Positions 1 through 7,754 of a stretch of 32,395 nucleotides of DNA are shown here, piece by piece; the stretch's first letter is position 1, and every line of letters begins with the position of its first letter. The stretch is from positions 1 through 32,395 of the forward strand of contig JAEUKV010000156.1 in the NCBI GenBank assembly GCA_016794165.1, given 5' to 3'. The stretch is from Rhodospirillaceae bacterium. Lineage in GTDB: Bacteria > Pseudomonadota > Alphaproteobacteria > Dongiales > Dongiaceae. A program made the position numbers and the translations under genes. Below the pieces are notes generated by a model, which ran no database searches, was not told the origin of the DNA, and was given only the letters and a program-made list of their open reading frames with translations.

Positions 1-986
1 CGGAAGATGAAGGGGAAGCACAGCACATTGTTGACCTGGTTGGGATAGTCGGAGCGCCCGGTGGCGATGACCGCGTCGGGCCTCACCGACTTCACCTCCT
101 CGGGCAGGATCTCGGGCGTGGGGTTGGCAAGGGCGAAGACGACCGGGCGCTCGCCCATGGTCGCCACCATCTCGGGCGTCAGCACCCGCGGCGCCGAGAG
201 GCCCAGGAAGACATCGGCGCCCTTGATCGCATCGGCGAGCGAGCGCGCATCGGTCTTCCTGGCATAACGCGCCTTTCTCGGATCCATCAGTTCGGTACGA
301 CCCTCATAGGCGACGCCGACGATGTCGGTGACCGTGATGTTGCCGACCGGCATGCCGAGCGCCACCAGCAGATCGAGACAGGCCAGCGCCGCGGCACCCG
401 CGCCCGAGGTCACCAGCTTCACGTCGGCGAGTTTCTTGCCCACGACTTCGAGCGCGTTGGTCAGGGCGGCGGCGACCACGATGGCGGTGCCGTGCTGATC
501 GTCATGCATCACCGGAATTTTCATCCGCTCGCGTAGCTTGCCCTCGACCTCGAAGCATTCCGGCGCCTTGATGTCCTCGAGATTGATGCCACCGAAGGTG
601 GGCTCCAGCGCGGCGATGATGTCGACCAGCTTCTGGGGATCCGTCTCGTCGATCTCGATGTCGAAGACGTCGATATCGGCGAATTTCTTGAACAGGACCG
701 CCTTCCCTTCCATCACCGGCTTGGCAGCCAGGGGGCCGATGGCACCGAGACCGAGCACGGCGGTGCCATTGGTGATGACGGCGATGAGATTGGCCCGGCT
801 GGTGTATTCGGCCGCGGTCGCGGGGTCGGCGGCGATCGCTTCCGAGGCGGCGGCGACGCCCGGGGAATAGGCGAGCGCCAGGTCGCGCTGGTTGGCGAGC
901 GGCTTGGTGGCGGTGATGGCGATCTTCCCGGGCCTGGGGCTCCGGTGGTATTCGAGGGCGCCTTCCCTCAGATTGTCGTCCGCCAT
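1..986 (-). CDS. maeB: NADP-dependent malic enzyme, N-terminal part (runs off the left edge)
   Basis: Malic enzyme oxidatively decarboxylates malate to pyruvate in the cytoplasm and makes NADPH. I translated 328 codons with no stop from an ATG at 986; the 3' part lies outside the window. Family signatures seen are AYSPGVA (Tyr40), MEGKAVLFK with the expected base Lys95, the metal-binding NLED (Glu137, Asp138) and HDDQHGTA (about 161-168), then a Rossmann-type GAGAAA near residue 192 and LANPTPE further on. A G-rich Shine-Dalgarno-like run lies about 4 bases before the start. Larger bacterial homologues (MaeB type) carry a C-terminal phosphotransacetylase-like domain, which cannot be checked here. 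The gene is divergent from the flavoprotein gene at 1233. The choice of NADP over NAD is from family resemblance only. Confidence 0.93.
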   Translation of the reverse strand, partial: MADDNLREGALEYHRSPRPGKIAITATKPLANQRDLALAYSPGVAAASEAIAADPATAAEYTSRANLIAVITNGTAVLGLGAIGPLAAKPVMEGKAVLFKKFADIDVFDIEIDETDPQKLVDIIAALEPTFGGINLEDIKAPECFEVEGKLRERMKIPVMHDDQHGTAIVVAAALTNALEVVGKKLADVKLVTSGAGAAALACLDLLVALGMPVGNITVTDIVGVAYEGRTELMDPRKARYARKTDARSLADAIKGADVFLGLSAPRVLTPEMVATMGERPVVFALANPTPEILPEEVKSVRPDAVIATGRSDYPNQVNNVLCFPFIF

Positions 987-1232
987 GTCACCCCCGGGAA
1001 TCGGAACGGCGGCAGGGTTCACGAACGGCCTGCCGGCCAGCGCGCCGGATTATAGCCGCGCAGGCCCGCGATGCCAGCGCGGCGGGTCCCCCGGGGGCGA
1101 TTTTTCCCGAGCCCCTCCAAGTCGGTTTTTTGCACTACTGGCATCTGACCTACCTGTCCTATCCTTGCCGGGACACTCGACTGCCCGACGAAACCGCCCC
1201 CGCCGCCGTCCTCATCATTTCCGGACCCCTCC
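987..1232. other. Divergent intergenic region between maeB and the dehydrogenase
   Basis: These 246 bases separate two genes pointing away from each other, so they should hold both promoters. I see repeat copy A (1081-1113) and a TTGCAC hexamer at 1130-1135 on plus, but no convincing -10 element at the right spacing. Open frames here look like GC-driven shadows and I see no small gene. Confidence 0.5.
1081..1113. repeat. Palindrome-containing repeat, copy A
   Basis: A 33-base stretch in the maeB/dehydrogenase intergenic region. It matches copy B at 3327-3359 at 26 of 33 positions by hand alignment. Both begin with the identical 13-mer GGCGGGTCCCCCG and contain a short C-rich/G-rich palindrome (CCCCCGGGGG here). 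It resembles a small dispersed palindromic element; its family is unknown to me. Confidence 0.5.
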
Positions 1233-3365
1233 ATGAGCCGCGATCCACGCTACGACATCCTGTTCGAGCCCCTGAAAATCGGCCCGGTCACGGCCAAGAA
1301 CCGCTTCTACCAGGTGCCCCATTGCACCGGTCTCGGTTGGCTGCGGCCCCGCATGCTGGCGGATCTGCGCGCCACCAAGGCCGAGGGCGGCTGGGGCGTC
1401 GTCTGCACCGAATACTGCTCGATCCATCCCGCATCGGACGATCTGCCCTATCCCTCGGCCTCGCTATGGGATGCGGGCGACATCCGCGCCCATGCCCTGA
1501 TGACCGAGAAGGTCCATGCGCATGGCGCGCTGGCCGGGGTGGAATTGTGGATCGGCGGGGCGCGCACGGCCAATCTCCACACCCGCGAGGTTCCCTTGGG
1601 GGTGGCCAGCATGCCCAATCTCGCGGGCGATCCCTACCAGACCCGTGCCATGGACAGGGAAGATATCCGCGACGTGCGGCGCTGGCATCGCAACGCAGCC
1701 CTGCGTGCCAGGGAAGCTGGGTTCGACATCGTCTATGTCTACGCCACCCACGGCTATCTCCTCTCCCAATTCCTGTCGGCCGAGACCAACACGCGGTCCG
1801 ACGAATATGGCGGCAGCCTTGAGAATCGCGTCCGGCTGGTGCGCGAACTCATTGAGGACACCCGGGACGCGGTGGGCGACAGATGCGCCGTGGCGCTGCG
1901 CTTCTCGGCCGAGGCCGGCGGCGGCGGCGACGGCAACCCCGTTACCGGCGAACACCGCGACATGATCGGGCTGCTCGCCGAGGCGCCGGATCTGTGGGAC
2001 ATCAATATCGGCGACTATTCGCTGGAAATGGGCGTCTCGCGCTTCGTGCGCGAAGGCTCGCTCGAGCCCTACATGGCCTATGTCAAATCCCTCACCAGCA
2101 AGCCCGTGGTCACGGTCGGCCGTTTCACCTCGCCCGACACCATGGTCTCGCAGCTCCGGCGCGGCATCGTCGATTTCATCGGCGCGGCGCGGCCCTCGAT
2201 CGCGGATCCCTTTCTGCCGAGGAAGATCGAGGAAGGCCGCCTGGAGGACATCCGTGAATGCATCGGCTGCAATGTCTGCTATTCGGGCGACGGCAAGAGC
2301 GTGCCCATCCGCTGTACCCAGAACCCGACCATGAGCGAGGAATGGCGCCGCGGCTGGCATCCGGAAAAGATCGCCCGCAGGAAATCCGAGAGCAAAGTCC
2401 TGGTGATCGGCGCGGGACCTGCCGGCCTGGAAGCCGCCCGCGCCCTGGGCCAGCGCGGCTATGACGTGATGCTGGCCGAGGCGGGGCGCGAGCTGGGCGG
2501 CCGGGTGACGCGCGAAGCGGCCCTCCCCGGTCTCAGCGAATGGGCGCGGGTGCGCGACTACCGCACCGGCCAGATCGCAAAGATGCCGAATATCGAAATC
2601 TTCCGCGAAAGCCGCCTCGGTGTCCGCGACGTGCTCGATGTGGCGGCCGATCATGTGGTGGTGGCGACGGGCGCCACCTGGCGCCGGGACGGTGTCGGCC
2701 GGTTCAACGCAACACCCCTGGCGATCACGGCGCCCGCCACCGCGCTGTTCACGCCGGACGACATCATGGCGGGGAAGCTGCCGGCGGGTCGCGTGATCCT
2801 CTTCGACGATGACAGCTATTACATGGGGAGCGTGATCGCCGAGCGCCTCGTCCAGGCGGGCTGCGAAGTCGTTTTCGTGACGCCGGACGACAGCGTGGCG
2901 TCATGGGGCGGCTATACGGCCGAGCAGGTTCGCACCCAGCGCCGCCTGATGGAAGCGGGCGTCGAGATCGTCGCCGCCCACGGCCTGACCGCCTTCGACG
3001 GCAAGGCGGCGACGCTGAGCTGCGCCTATACCGGGCGGCCAAGATCGGTGGCGGCACAGGCCCTGGTCCTGGTCACGCTGCGCCAGCCCGAGGATGCGCT
3101 TTATCAGGAGTTGAAAGGCGTCGTGGCGGCGGGCGATGCCAAGGGTGCGCCCCGGACCCTGCGGCGCATCGGCGATTGCGACGCTCCCGCCATCATCGCG
3201 GCGGCGGTCTTTGCCGGCCATCGCTACGCGCGCGAACTGGAAGAGACGGTCGACCGCGACAACCCGCTGAAATACGACCGGGTGTTCTTCGCCGATGGCA
3301 GCGAAGCGGGCGACCGGACAGATGCCGGCGGGTCCCCCGAAGGGGATATTTGCCATGCCGATTGA
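1233..3365 (+). CDS. Trimethylamine/histamine dehydrogenase-like FMN and 4Fe-4S flavoprotein
   Basis: A 710-residue cytoplasmic oxidoreductase with the architecture of trimethylamine dehydrogenase: an FMN-binding TIM barrel (about 7-340), a 4Fe-4S cluster, then two Rossmann-like domains (VIGAGPAG near 393). The start matches the family N-terminus (RYDILFEP). Cys31 in FYQVPHC aligns with the cysteine that covalently holds 6-S-cysteinyl FMN, and Cys343, Cys346, Cys349 and Cys361 (C-x2-C-x2-C-x11-C) match the cluster ligands. Tyr61, Tyr170 and His173 match TMADH Tyr60, Tyr169 and His172. The loop carrying TMADH Trp264 and Asp267 is shortened (IGDYSLEMGVSRF, 259-271), and TMADH Trp355 is replaced by Asp353. 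The family is confident; the substrate is not, with a secondary amine or a histamine-like amine possible. The last residues overlap repeat copy B. No electron-transfer flavoprotein genes are adjacent. Confidence 0.9.
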   Translation: MSRDPRYDILFEPLKIGPVTAKNRFYQVPHCTGLGWLRPRMLADLRATKAEGGWGVVCTEYCSIHPASDDLPYPSASLWDAGDIRAHALMTEKVHAHGALAGVELWIGGARTANLHTREVPLGVASMPNLAGDPYQTRAMDREDIRDVRRWHRNAALRAREAGFDIVYVYATHGYLLSQFLSAETNTRSDEYGGSLENRVRLVRELIEDTRDAVGDRCAVALRFSAEAGGGGDGNPVTGEHRDMIGLLAEAPDLWDINIGDYSLEMGVSRFVREGSLEPYMAYVKSLTSKPVVTVGRFTSPDTMVSQLRRGIVDFIGAARPSIADPFLPRKIEEGRLEDIRECIGCNVCYSGDGKSVPIRCTQNPTMSEEWRRGWHPEKIARRKSESKVLVIGAGPAGLEAARALGQRGYDVMLAEAGRELGGRVTREAALPGLSEWARVRDYRTGQIAKMPNIEIFRESRLGVRDVLDVAADHVVVATGATWRRDGVGRFNATPLAITAPATALFTPDDIMAGKLPAGRVILFDDDSYYMGSVIAERLVQAGCEVVFVTPDDSVASWGGYTAEQVRTQRRLMEAGVEIVAAHGLTAFDGKAATLSCAYTGRPRSVAAQALVLVTLRQPEDALYQELKGVVAAGDAKGAPRTLRRIGDCDAPAIIAAAVFAGHRYARELEETVDRDNPLKYDRVFFADGSEAGDRTDAGGSPEGDICHAD
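3327..3359. repeat. Palindrome-containing repeat, copy B (inside the dehydrogenase 3' end)
   Basis: Second copy of the 33-base element at 1081-1113. Here it forms a perfect 5-bp stem TCCCC/GGGGA around a CGAA loop (3333-3346). It encodes part of the C-terminal tail GGSPEGDICHAD of the dehydrogenase and ends just before that gene's stop codon, so the tail may be repeat-derived rather than functional protein. Confidence 0.5.
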
Positions 3366-3414
3366 GGAAGACAGGATGGGGTTGAGGTGACCCCGCGATG
3401 TCCGATCAAGAAGA

Positions 3415-3499
3415 TGGTGCGGTCGAGAAGACTCGAACTTCCACGGGTTGCCCCACAGCGACCTCAACGCTGCGCGTCTACCAATTCCGCCACGACCGC
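3415..3499 (-). tRNA. tRNA-Leu, anticodon GAG
   Basis: An 85-nt class II tRNA with encoded CCA. The acceptor strands GCGGTCG and CGACCGC pair perfectly. The anticodon stem CAGCG/CGCTG encloses the 7-base loop TTGAGGT, with anticodon GAG at 3463-3465, reading CUC and CUU leucine codons. A long variable arm (GGGGCAACCC) and a T arm with the TTCGAGT loop are present. It lies between the dehydrogenase and lipB and is divergent from lipB. Confidence 0.96.
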
Positions 3500-3539
3500 G
3501 CCCGAAAGGTCACATGACCCTTGCCAGACAGCGCGCCGG

Positions 3540-3568
3540 GGAATAGCAAATCGGTGGGCGACTATCAA
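3540..3568 (-). promoter_or_regulatory. Possible promoter of tRNA-Leu
   Basis: On minus, TTGATA (3563-3568) and TATTCC (3540-3545) are separated by 17 bases, about 40 bases before the tRNA 5' end. The -35 is good and the -10 is weak. This is inference from spacing and position only. Confidence 0.35.
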
Positions 3569-3603
3569 GCAAACAAAAAACCCAATCATTCAAAGGGCTT
3601 GCC

Positions 3604-4272
3604 GTGACTGAATCCAGCTCCGTGACATGGCGCATCGAGGATGGGTTGGTAGACTACCCGGCCGCCGTCCAATTCATGGAGCAGCGCGTCGCCGAAATCC
3701 GTGCCGGCACCGCGCCGGAGACGGTCTGGCTGCTGGAACATCCCCCGCTTTATACCGCCGGCACCAGTGCCAGGGCGGAGGATCTGCTTGCGCCGGATCG
3801 CTTCCCGGTCTTCGCGAGCGGGCGCGGTGGACAGTTCACCTATCACGGCCCGGGCCAGCGAGTGGCCTATGTCATGCTCGATCTGAAGGCGCGCGGTGGA
3901 GCCGGTGGCGGCGACATCCGGCGCTTCGTGCGCGACCTCGAGGAATGGGTGATCCGGACCCTCGCGCGATTCAACGTCACCGCCGAGCGGCGCGAGGGCC
4001 GGGTCGGCATCTGGGTGGTCGGACCGGGCGGACGCGAGGACAAGATCGGCGCCATCGGCATCCGGGTACGGCACTGGGTGAGCTATCACGGCATCTCGAT
4101 CAATCTCGAGCCGGACCTCTCGCATTTCGCAGGGATCGTGCCCTGCGGCATCAGCGAAAGTGCCGCCAGCCCCTATGGCGTCACCTCGCTCGCCAAGCTT
4201 GGACAGATGGTGAGCATGCCGGAACTCGACATGGCGCTGCAGGGCGCCTTCGCCGAGGTATTCGGCGGGTAG
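3604..4272 (+). CDS. lipB: Octanoyl-[acyl-carrier-protein]:protein N-octanoyltransferase
   Basis: LipB moves the octanoyl group from acyl carrier protein onto the lipoyl domains of 2-oxoacid dehydrogenases and the glycine cleavage H protein, the first step of lipoate assembly in the cytoplasm. The 222-residue length is normal. Signatures are [26 protein letters not shown] (from about residue 73), the catalytic Lys147 in DKIGAIG and the acyl-accepting Cys181 in IVPCGI. Translation probably starts at the GTG at 3604, with AAAGGG some 6-8 bases upstream. The gene is divergent from tRNA-Leu, and a small cysteine-rich gene follows 117 bases downstream on the same strand. lipA is not in the window. 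Confidence 0.97.
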   Translation: MTESSSVTWRIEDGLVDYPAAVQFMEQRVAEIRAGTAPETVWLLEHPPLYTAGTSARAEDLLAPDRFPVFASGRGGQFTYHGPGQRVAYVMLDLKARGGAGGGDIRRFVRDLEEWVIRTLARFNVTAERREGRVGIWVVGPGGREDKIGAIGIRVRHWVSYHGISINLEPDLSHFAGIVPCGISESAASPYGVTSLAKLGQMVSMPELDMALQGAFAEVFGG

Positions 4273-4289
4273 CCTCTGGCACGCATGGC

Positions 4290-4306
4290 CGCGACGCATC
4301 GTCGCG
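4290..4306 (+). other. Small hairpin downstream of lipB
   Basis: CGCGACG and CGTCGCG form a perfect 7-bp stem around a CAT loop, 17 bases after the lipB stop. No T-run follows on plus, so it is not a standard intrinsic terminator. It may stabilise the lipB 3' end. Confidence 0.35.
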
Positions 4307-4389
4307 AGACATCGCCACCACTTGTCTCCGGTCCCTGCCGGGTCTTTCCTTGGTTCTCTCAGCGGGAGAAACGAGGGAGGGTATCGGCC

Positions 4390-4659
4390 ATGGCTGGCAA
4401 CAGATCCGACCGCGCGCGGCAATCCAACGGCGCCTCCCTGGGCGCCATGCTGATCCTCCTCGATCTGCGCCCCGAACTGGTGGCCGATCGCAACGGCAGC
4501 GCGGCGCTCGCGGACGCCATCGAACACTGCCTCGCCTGCCCCACCCACGAGACCTGCGCGCGCTGGCTGGCGGATCCCGACCGGCGGCTGGGGGCTTGGC
4601 GCAGCTTCTGCCCCAATGCGTCGCTGTTCGAAGCGACGCAGCAACGCCGCCGGCACTGA
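4390..4659 (+). CDS. Small four-cysteine protein, DUF6455-like
   Basis: An 89-residue protein of unknown function. I chose the ATG at 4390 because a strong GGGAGGG Shine-Dalgarno (4375-4381) lies 8 bases before it; the frame is open upstream to 4285 but that part does not look like protein. The C-terminal half carries Cys47, Cys50, Cys56 and Cys74 in the pattern CLACPTHETCARWL then FCPNASLF, which I recognise as typical of short alphaproteobacterial DUF6455 proteins. The spacing could suit a metal or Fe-S site, but that is inference. No signal peptide or membrane segment is evident. It lies downstream of lipB and converges with the SDR gene, with only 3 bases between the two stop codons and no terminator visible. 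Confidence 0.75.
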   Translation: MAGNRSDRARQSNGASLGAMLILLDLRPELVADRNGSAALADAIEHCLACPTHETCARWLADPDRRLGAWRSFCPNASLFEATQQRRRH

Positions 4660-4662
4660 GTC

Positions 4663-5439
4663 TCAGGTAGCGCCGCGGCTGGAACCGCCATCGAGGCGGA
4701 TGAAGGCGCCGTTGGTATAGGCCGAGACCTCGCCGGCGAGGAAGGCCACCATGGCGCCGAATTCAGGTGCCTCGCCGTAGCGGCCGGCGGGAATGCCGGC
4801 CACTCCGTCGGCCTTGATCTCGGCCAGCGGCCGGCCGCTGCGCGCAGCGGCCGCTGCGTCCAGCGAGGCGGTGCGCTCGGTGGCGAAGGCGCCGGGGGCC
4901 ACGGTATTGACGGTGACACCCTCGGGCCCCAATTCGTCGGCCAGCGATTTCAGCCAGTTGTTGAGGGCGGCGCGCAGCGCGTTGGAATAGACCAGGCCCG
5001 GGATCGGTTCCTGCACGCTGGTCGAGGCGATGGCGATGATGCGCCCCCATTTGCGCGCCGCCATGCCTTCGCCGAGATGGGCCGCGAGCTCGATCTGATT
5101 GAGGAACATCGCCTCGAACTGGCGACCCCAGGCGGCGCGATCGACCGAGCGGGCCCGCACCGGCGGTGGCGGCGGCGCGTTGAGGACGAGAATGTCGTAG
5201 CCGCGCGGATCGTCGATCACCGGCGCGAGGGCCGCGCGGTCGAACAGATCGGCGACGTGGAAATCGGCACGGCCACCGCTGGCGACGATTTCGGCCACGC
5301 GTGCCTTAAGCTTTTCCGCGCTGCGCGCGAGCAGCGTCACCGCGACCCCTTCGGCAGCGAGTGCCGCGGCGGACGCAGCACCCAGGCCCTGGCTGGCGCC
5401 CAGCACCAGGGCGCGCTTGTCGCTGATCCGCAGATTCAT
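4663..5439 (-). CDS. Divergent short-chain dehydrogenase/reductase (SDR)
   Basis: A 258-residue Rossmann-fold protein resembling 3-oxoacyl-ACP reductases. The nucleotide-binding motif is GASQGLG (14-20), where classical members have TGxxxGxG. The usual NNAG is replaced by LNAPPPPP (86-93), and the catalytic region reads IASTS...YSNALRAAL, with Ser139/Ser141 and Tyr151 present but Leu155 where YxxxK would put the lysine. This matches a known BKR-like SDR subgroup that lacks a perfect catalytic tetrad. NTVAPG and the C-terminal LDGGSSRG are normal for the fold. It is the last gene of the pccB-pccA-acylphosphatase operon. Its start lies 10 bases after the preceding stop, with GAGGA overlapping that stop as Shine-Dalgarno. 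The substrate is unknown. Confidence 0.88.
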   Translation of the reverse strand: MNLRISDKRALVLGASQGLGAASAAALAAEGVAVTLLARSAEKLKARVAEIVASGGRADFHVADLFDRAALAPVIDDPRGYDILVLNAPPPPPVRARSVDRAAWGRQFEAMFLNQIELAAHLGEGMAARKWGRIIAIASTSVQEPIPGLVYSNALRAALNNWLKSLADELGPEGVTVNTVAPGAFATERTASLDAAAAARSGRPLAEIKADGVAGIPAGRYGEAPEFGAMVAFLAGEVSAYTNGAFIRLDGGSSRGAT

Positions 5440-5449
5440 CTTGGCATCC

Positions 5450-5746
5450 TCATGCGTCGCGCAACTTGTGGAAATCGCCGGGCACCTCGCCGGTAAAGTC
5501 CTCCGTCGCCACCTCGCTCACCCGCGCCGCCTTGGGGCCGGTGTAGCAGAGGGCGATCATCGCCGCGACCTGATCGGCCGGGCCGGCGAACAGCGCCTCG
5601 ACGGTGCCGTCCACGCGGTTGCGCACCCAGCCCCTGAGCTCGCGCGCCTGCGCCTGTTCGATGGTCCAGGCGCGGTACCAGACATTCTGCACCTTGCCGC
5701 TGATGCGGCAGAGCTTGGCCGTCTCGCCGGGACCCGGGGCCGGCAT
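5450..5746 (-). CDS. Acylphosphatase
   Basis: A 98-residue enzyme that hydrolyses acyl phosphates such as carbamoyl or 1,3-bisphosphoglycerate-type anhydrides. The family motif appears as ISGKVQNVWYRAW with catalytic Arg25, and as WVRNRVDGTVE with catalytic Asn43. The usual GVxFR is slightly varied to NVWYR. The ATG shares one base with the TGA of pccA (TGATG on the coding strand), so translation is probably coupled to the biotin carboxylase subunit. The SDR gene follows after 10 bases. The physiological substrate cannot be read from sequence. Confidence 0.93.
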   Translation of the reverse strand: MPAPGPGETAKLCRISGKVQNVWYRAWTIEQAQARELRGWVRNRVDGTVEALFAGPADQVAAMIALCYTGPKAARVSEVATEDFTGEVPGDFHKLRDA

Positions 5747-7731
5747 CAGGCGAATTCCACGATGACCTGGTCGACGGCGAGGCTGTCGCCGGATTTGGCA
5801 TGGATCTTCGCCACCTTGCCGTCGCGCTCGGCCCTGAGGATGTTCATCATCTTCATGGCCTCGACCACGCAAAGCTCCTCGCCCGCCTTCACCTCCTGCT
5901 CCTCGGCGACGGCGAGGGAGACCAGCAAGCCCGGCATGGGCGAGAGCAGATAGCGCGACATGTCGGGCGGCTGCTTGACCAGCATGTGCTGGTCGAGCTC
6001 GGCTGCGCGCGGGGTGAGCACCAGCAGATTGGCCTGGGCCCCGGCATAGGTCAGGCGATAGCCGATACCGATGCGGTCGATCTGCACGGTGATGCTGCGG
6101 CCGTCGATGCGGCCACGCCACAGCACGTCGCCCAGCTTCCAGTCACTTACCAGTTCGCGGCTCTGCCTGCCGTCGAGGACGGCAAAGCCGGCGGCGGTTT
6201 CGGCCAACGTCACCTGATGCTTTTCCGTCCCAAGTTTCACCACCCATTTGCCGGCGACGGCATTGCCGTTGCTGTGGAAGCGGCGGCCGCGGCTATGGGC
6301 GCGCAGTTCGTACTGGTGATGCAAAATCGCCGCCACGGCGACCAGATCGGCGAGGTCTTCCGGCGCCAGATCGACGCCGTGGAAGCCGTCGGGGAATTCC
6401 TCGGCGATGAAACCGGTGGTCAGGCGACCGGCGGCGAAGCGCTCATGGGCGAGCAGGGCGGCGAGGAACGGCATGTTGTGATTGAGGCCGCGAATGTAGA
6501 AGGCATCCAGCGCCTCGCGCATGGCTTGGGTCGCCGCCCTGCGGTCGGCGCCGTAGGTCACCAGCTTGGCGATCATGGGGTCGTAGAACATGCCGATCTC
6601 GGCGCCTTCATAGACGCCGGAATCGACTCGCACCGAGGAACCCGCCTTGGGCTCGCGGTAGCGCACCAGGCGGCCGATCGAGGGCAGGAAGTTGCGCACC
6701 GGATCCTCGGCATAGACCCGGGCCTCGATCGCCCAGCCCTTCAGCTTGATGTCGCTCTGCTTCAGTTTCAGCTTCTCGCCGGCGGCCACCCGGATCATCT
6801 GCTCGACGAGGTCGAGGCCGGTCACCATCTCGGTCACCGGATGCTCGACCTGGAGCCGGGTGTTCATTTCGAGGAAGTAGAAATTGCGCTTGCCGTCGAC
6901 GATGAACTCGACCGTGCCGGCGGATCTGTACTGAACGGCCCTGGCGAGCGCCACCGCCTGTTCGCCCATGGCGGCGCGGGTCTTCTCGTCGAGGAAGGGC
7001 GAGGGTGCCTCTTCGATCACCTTCTGGTGGCGGCGCTGGATCGAGCATTCGCGCTCGCCGAGATAGAGACAGGTGCCGTGGCCGTCGGCCAGGACCTGGA
7101 TCTCGATATGGCGCGGCTCCTCGATGAACTTCTCGATGAAGATGCGGTCGTCGCCGAAGGAAGATTTCGCTTCCGAGGTGGCCGAGCGGAAGCCGTCCCT
7201 CGCCTCGACATCGTTATAGGCGACGCGCATGCCCTTGCCGCCGCCCCCGGCCGAGGCCTTGATCATCACCGGATAGCCGATGTCGCGGGCGATCTTGACC
7301 GCGTGGTCGGCATCCCGGATCACCTCGAGGAAGCCGGGCACCATGTTGACGCCGGCTTCGCGGGCGAGTTTCTTCGATTCGATCTTGTCGCCCATGGCGT
7401 GAATGGCATGGGGGTCGGGGCCGATGAAGGCGATCTTGGCCTTTTTCAGCGCCTCGGCGAAGGCCATGTTTTCGGACAGGAAGCCATAGCCGGGATGCAC
7501 CGCCTCGGCGCCGGTCGCCTTGCAGGCGGCGACGATCTTCTCGATGACGAGATAGGACTCCCGCGCCGGCGCCGTGCCGATGGCCACCGCCTCGTCGGCC
7601 ATGCGCACATGGAGCGCGTCGGCATCCGCCTCGGAATAGACCGCCACGGTCTTGATGCCCATGGCTTTCGCGGTCTTGATGACGCGGCAGGCGATCTCGC
7701 CGCGATTGGCAATTAGGATTTTCTTGAACAT
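5746..7731 (-). CDS. pccA: Propionyl-CoA carboxylase alpha subunit (biotin carboxylase plus biotin carrier)
   Basis: This subunit carboxylates its own biotin with ATP and bicarbonate and passes CO2 to the beta subunit. It has 661 residues from the ATG at 7731, preceded by GGGAG about 6 bases upstream; a longer frame to 7758 overlaps pccB and is less likely. Domains in order are the biotin carboxylase N-terminal lobe (MFKKILIANRGEIA), ATP-grasp with a glycine-rich loop GGGGKGM (162-168), EMNTRLQVEHPVTE near 290, a linker of the BT type seen in propionyl-CoA carboxylases, and a C-terminal biotinyl domain with biotinylated Lys627 in EAMKMMN. It follows pccB by 23 bases and overlaps the acylphosphatase start by one base. 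Confidence 0.96.
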   Translation of the reverse strand: MFKKILIANRGEIACRVIKTAKAMGIKTVAVYSEADADALHVRMADEAVAIGTAPARESYLVIEKIVAACKATGAEAVHPGYGFLSENMAFAEALKKAKIAFIGPDPHAIHAMGDKIESKKLAREAGVNMVPGFLEVIRDADHAVKIARDIGYPVMIKASAGGGGKGMRVAYNDVEARDGFRSATSEAKSSFGDDRIFIEKFIEEPRHIEIQVLADGHGTCLYLGERECSIQRRHQKVIEEAPSPFLDEKTRAAMGEQAVALARAVQYRSAGTVEFIVDGKRNFYFLEMNTRLQVEHPVTEMVTGLDLVEQMIRVAAGEKLKLKQSDIKLKGWAIEARVYAEDPVRNFLPSIGRLVRYREPKAGSSVRVDSGVYEGAEIGMFYDPMIAKLVTYGADRRAATQAMREALDAFYIRGLNHNMPFLAALLAHERFAAGRLTTGFIAEEFPDGFHGVDLAPEDLADLVAVAAILHHQYELRAHSRGRRFHSNGNAVAGKWVVKLGTEKHQVTLAETAAGFAVLDGRQSRELVSDWKLGDVLWRGRIDGRSITVQIDRIGIGYRLTYAGAQANLLVLTPRAAELDQHMLVKQPPDMSRYLLSPMPGLLVSLAVAEEQEVKAGEELCVVEAMKMMNILRAERDGKVAKIHAKSGDSLAVDQVIVEFA

Positions 7732-7754
7732 GGTCTCTTCTCCCGCCCCGGCTC

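Noticed and set aside
3378..3394. GGGGT/ACCCC hairpin between the dehydrogenase and tRNA-Leu as a two-way terminator
   Set aside because: Only 5 bp of stem and no T-run on either strand.
5800..7716. 638-codon open frame on plus, opposite pccA
   Set aside because: Exact shadow of pccA, whose domains are unmistakable; the translation is His/Gly/Asp-rich with no fold signature. High GC keeps stop codons rare on the opposite strand.
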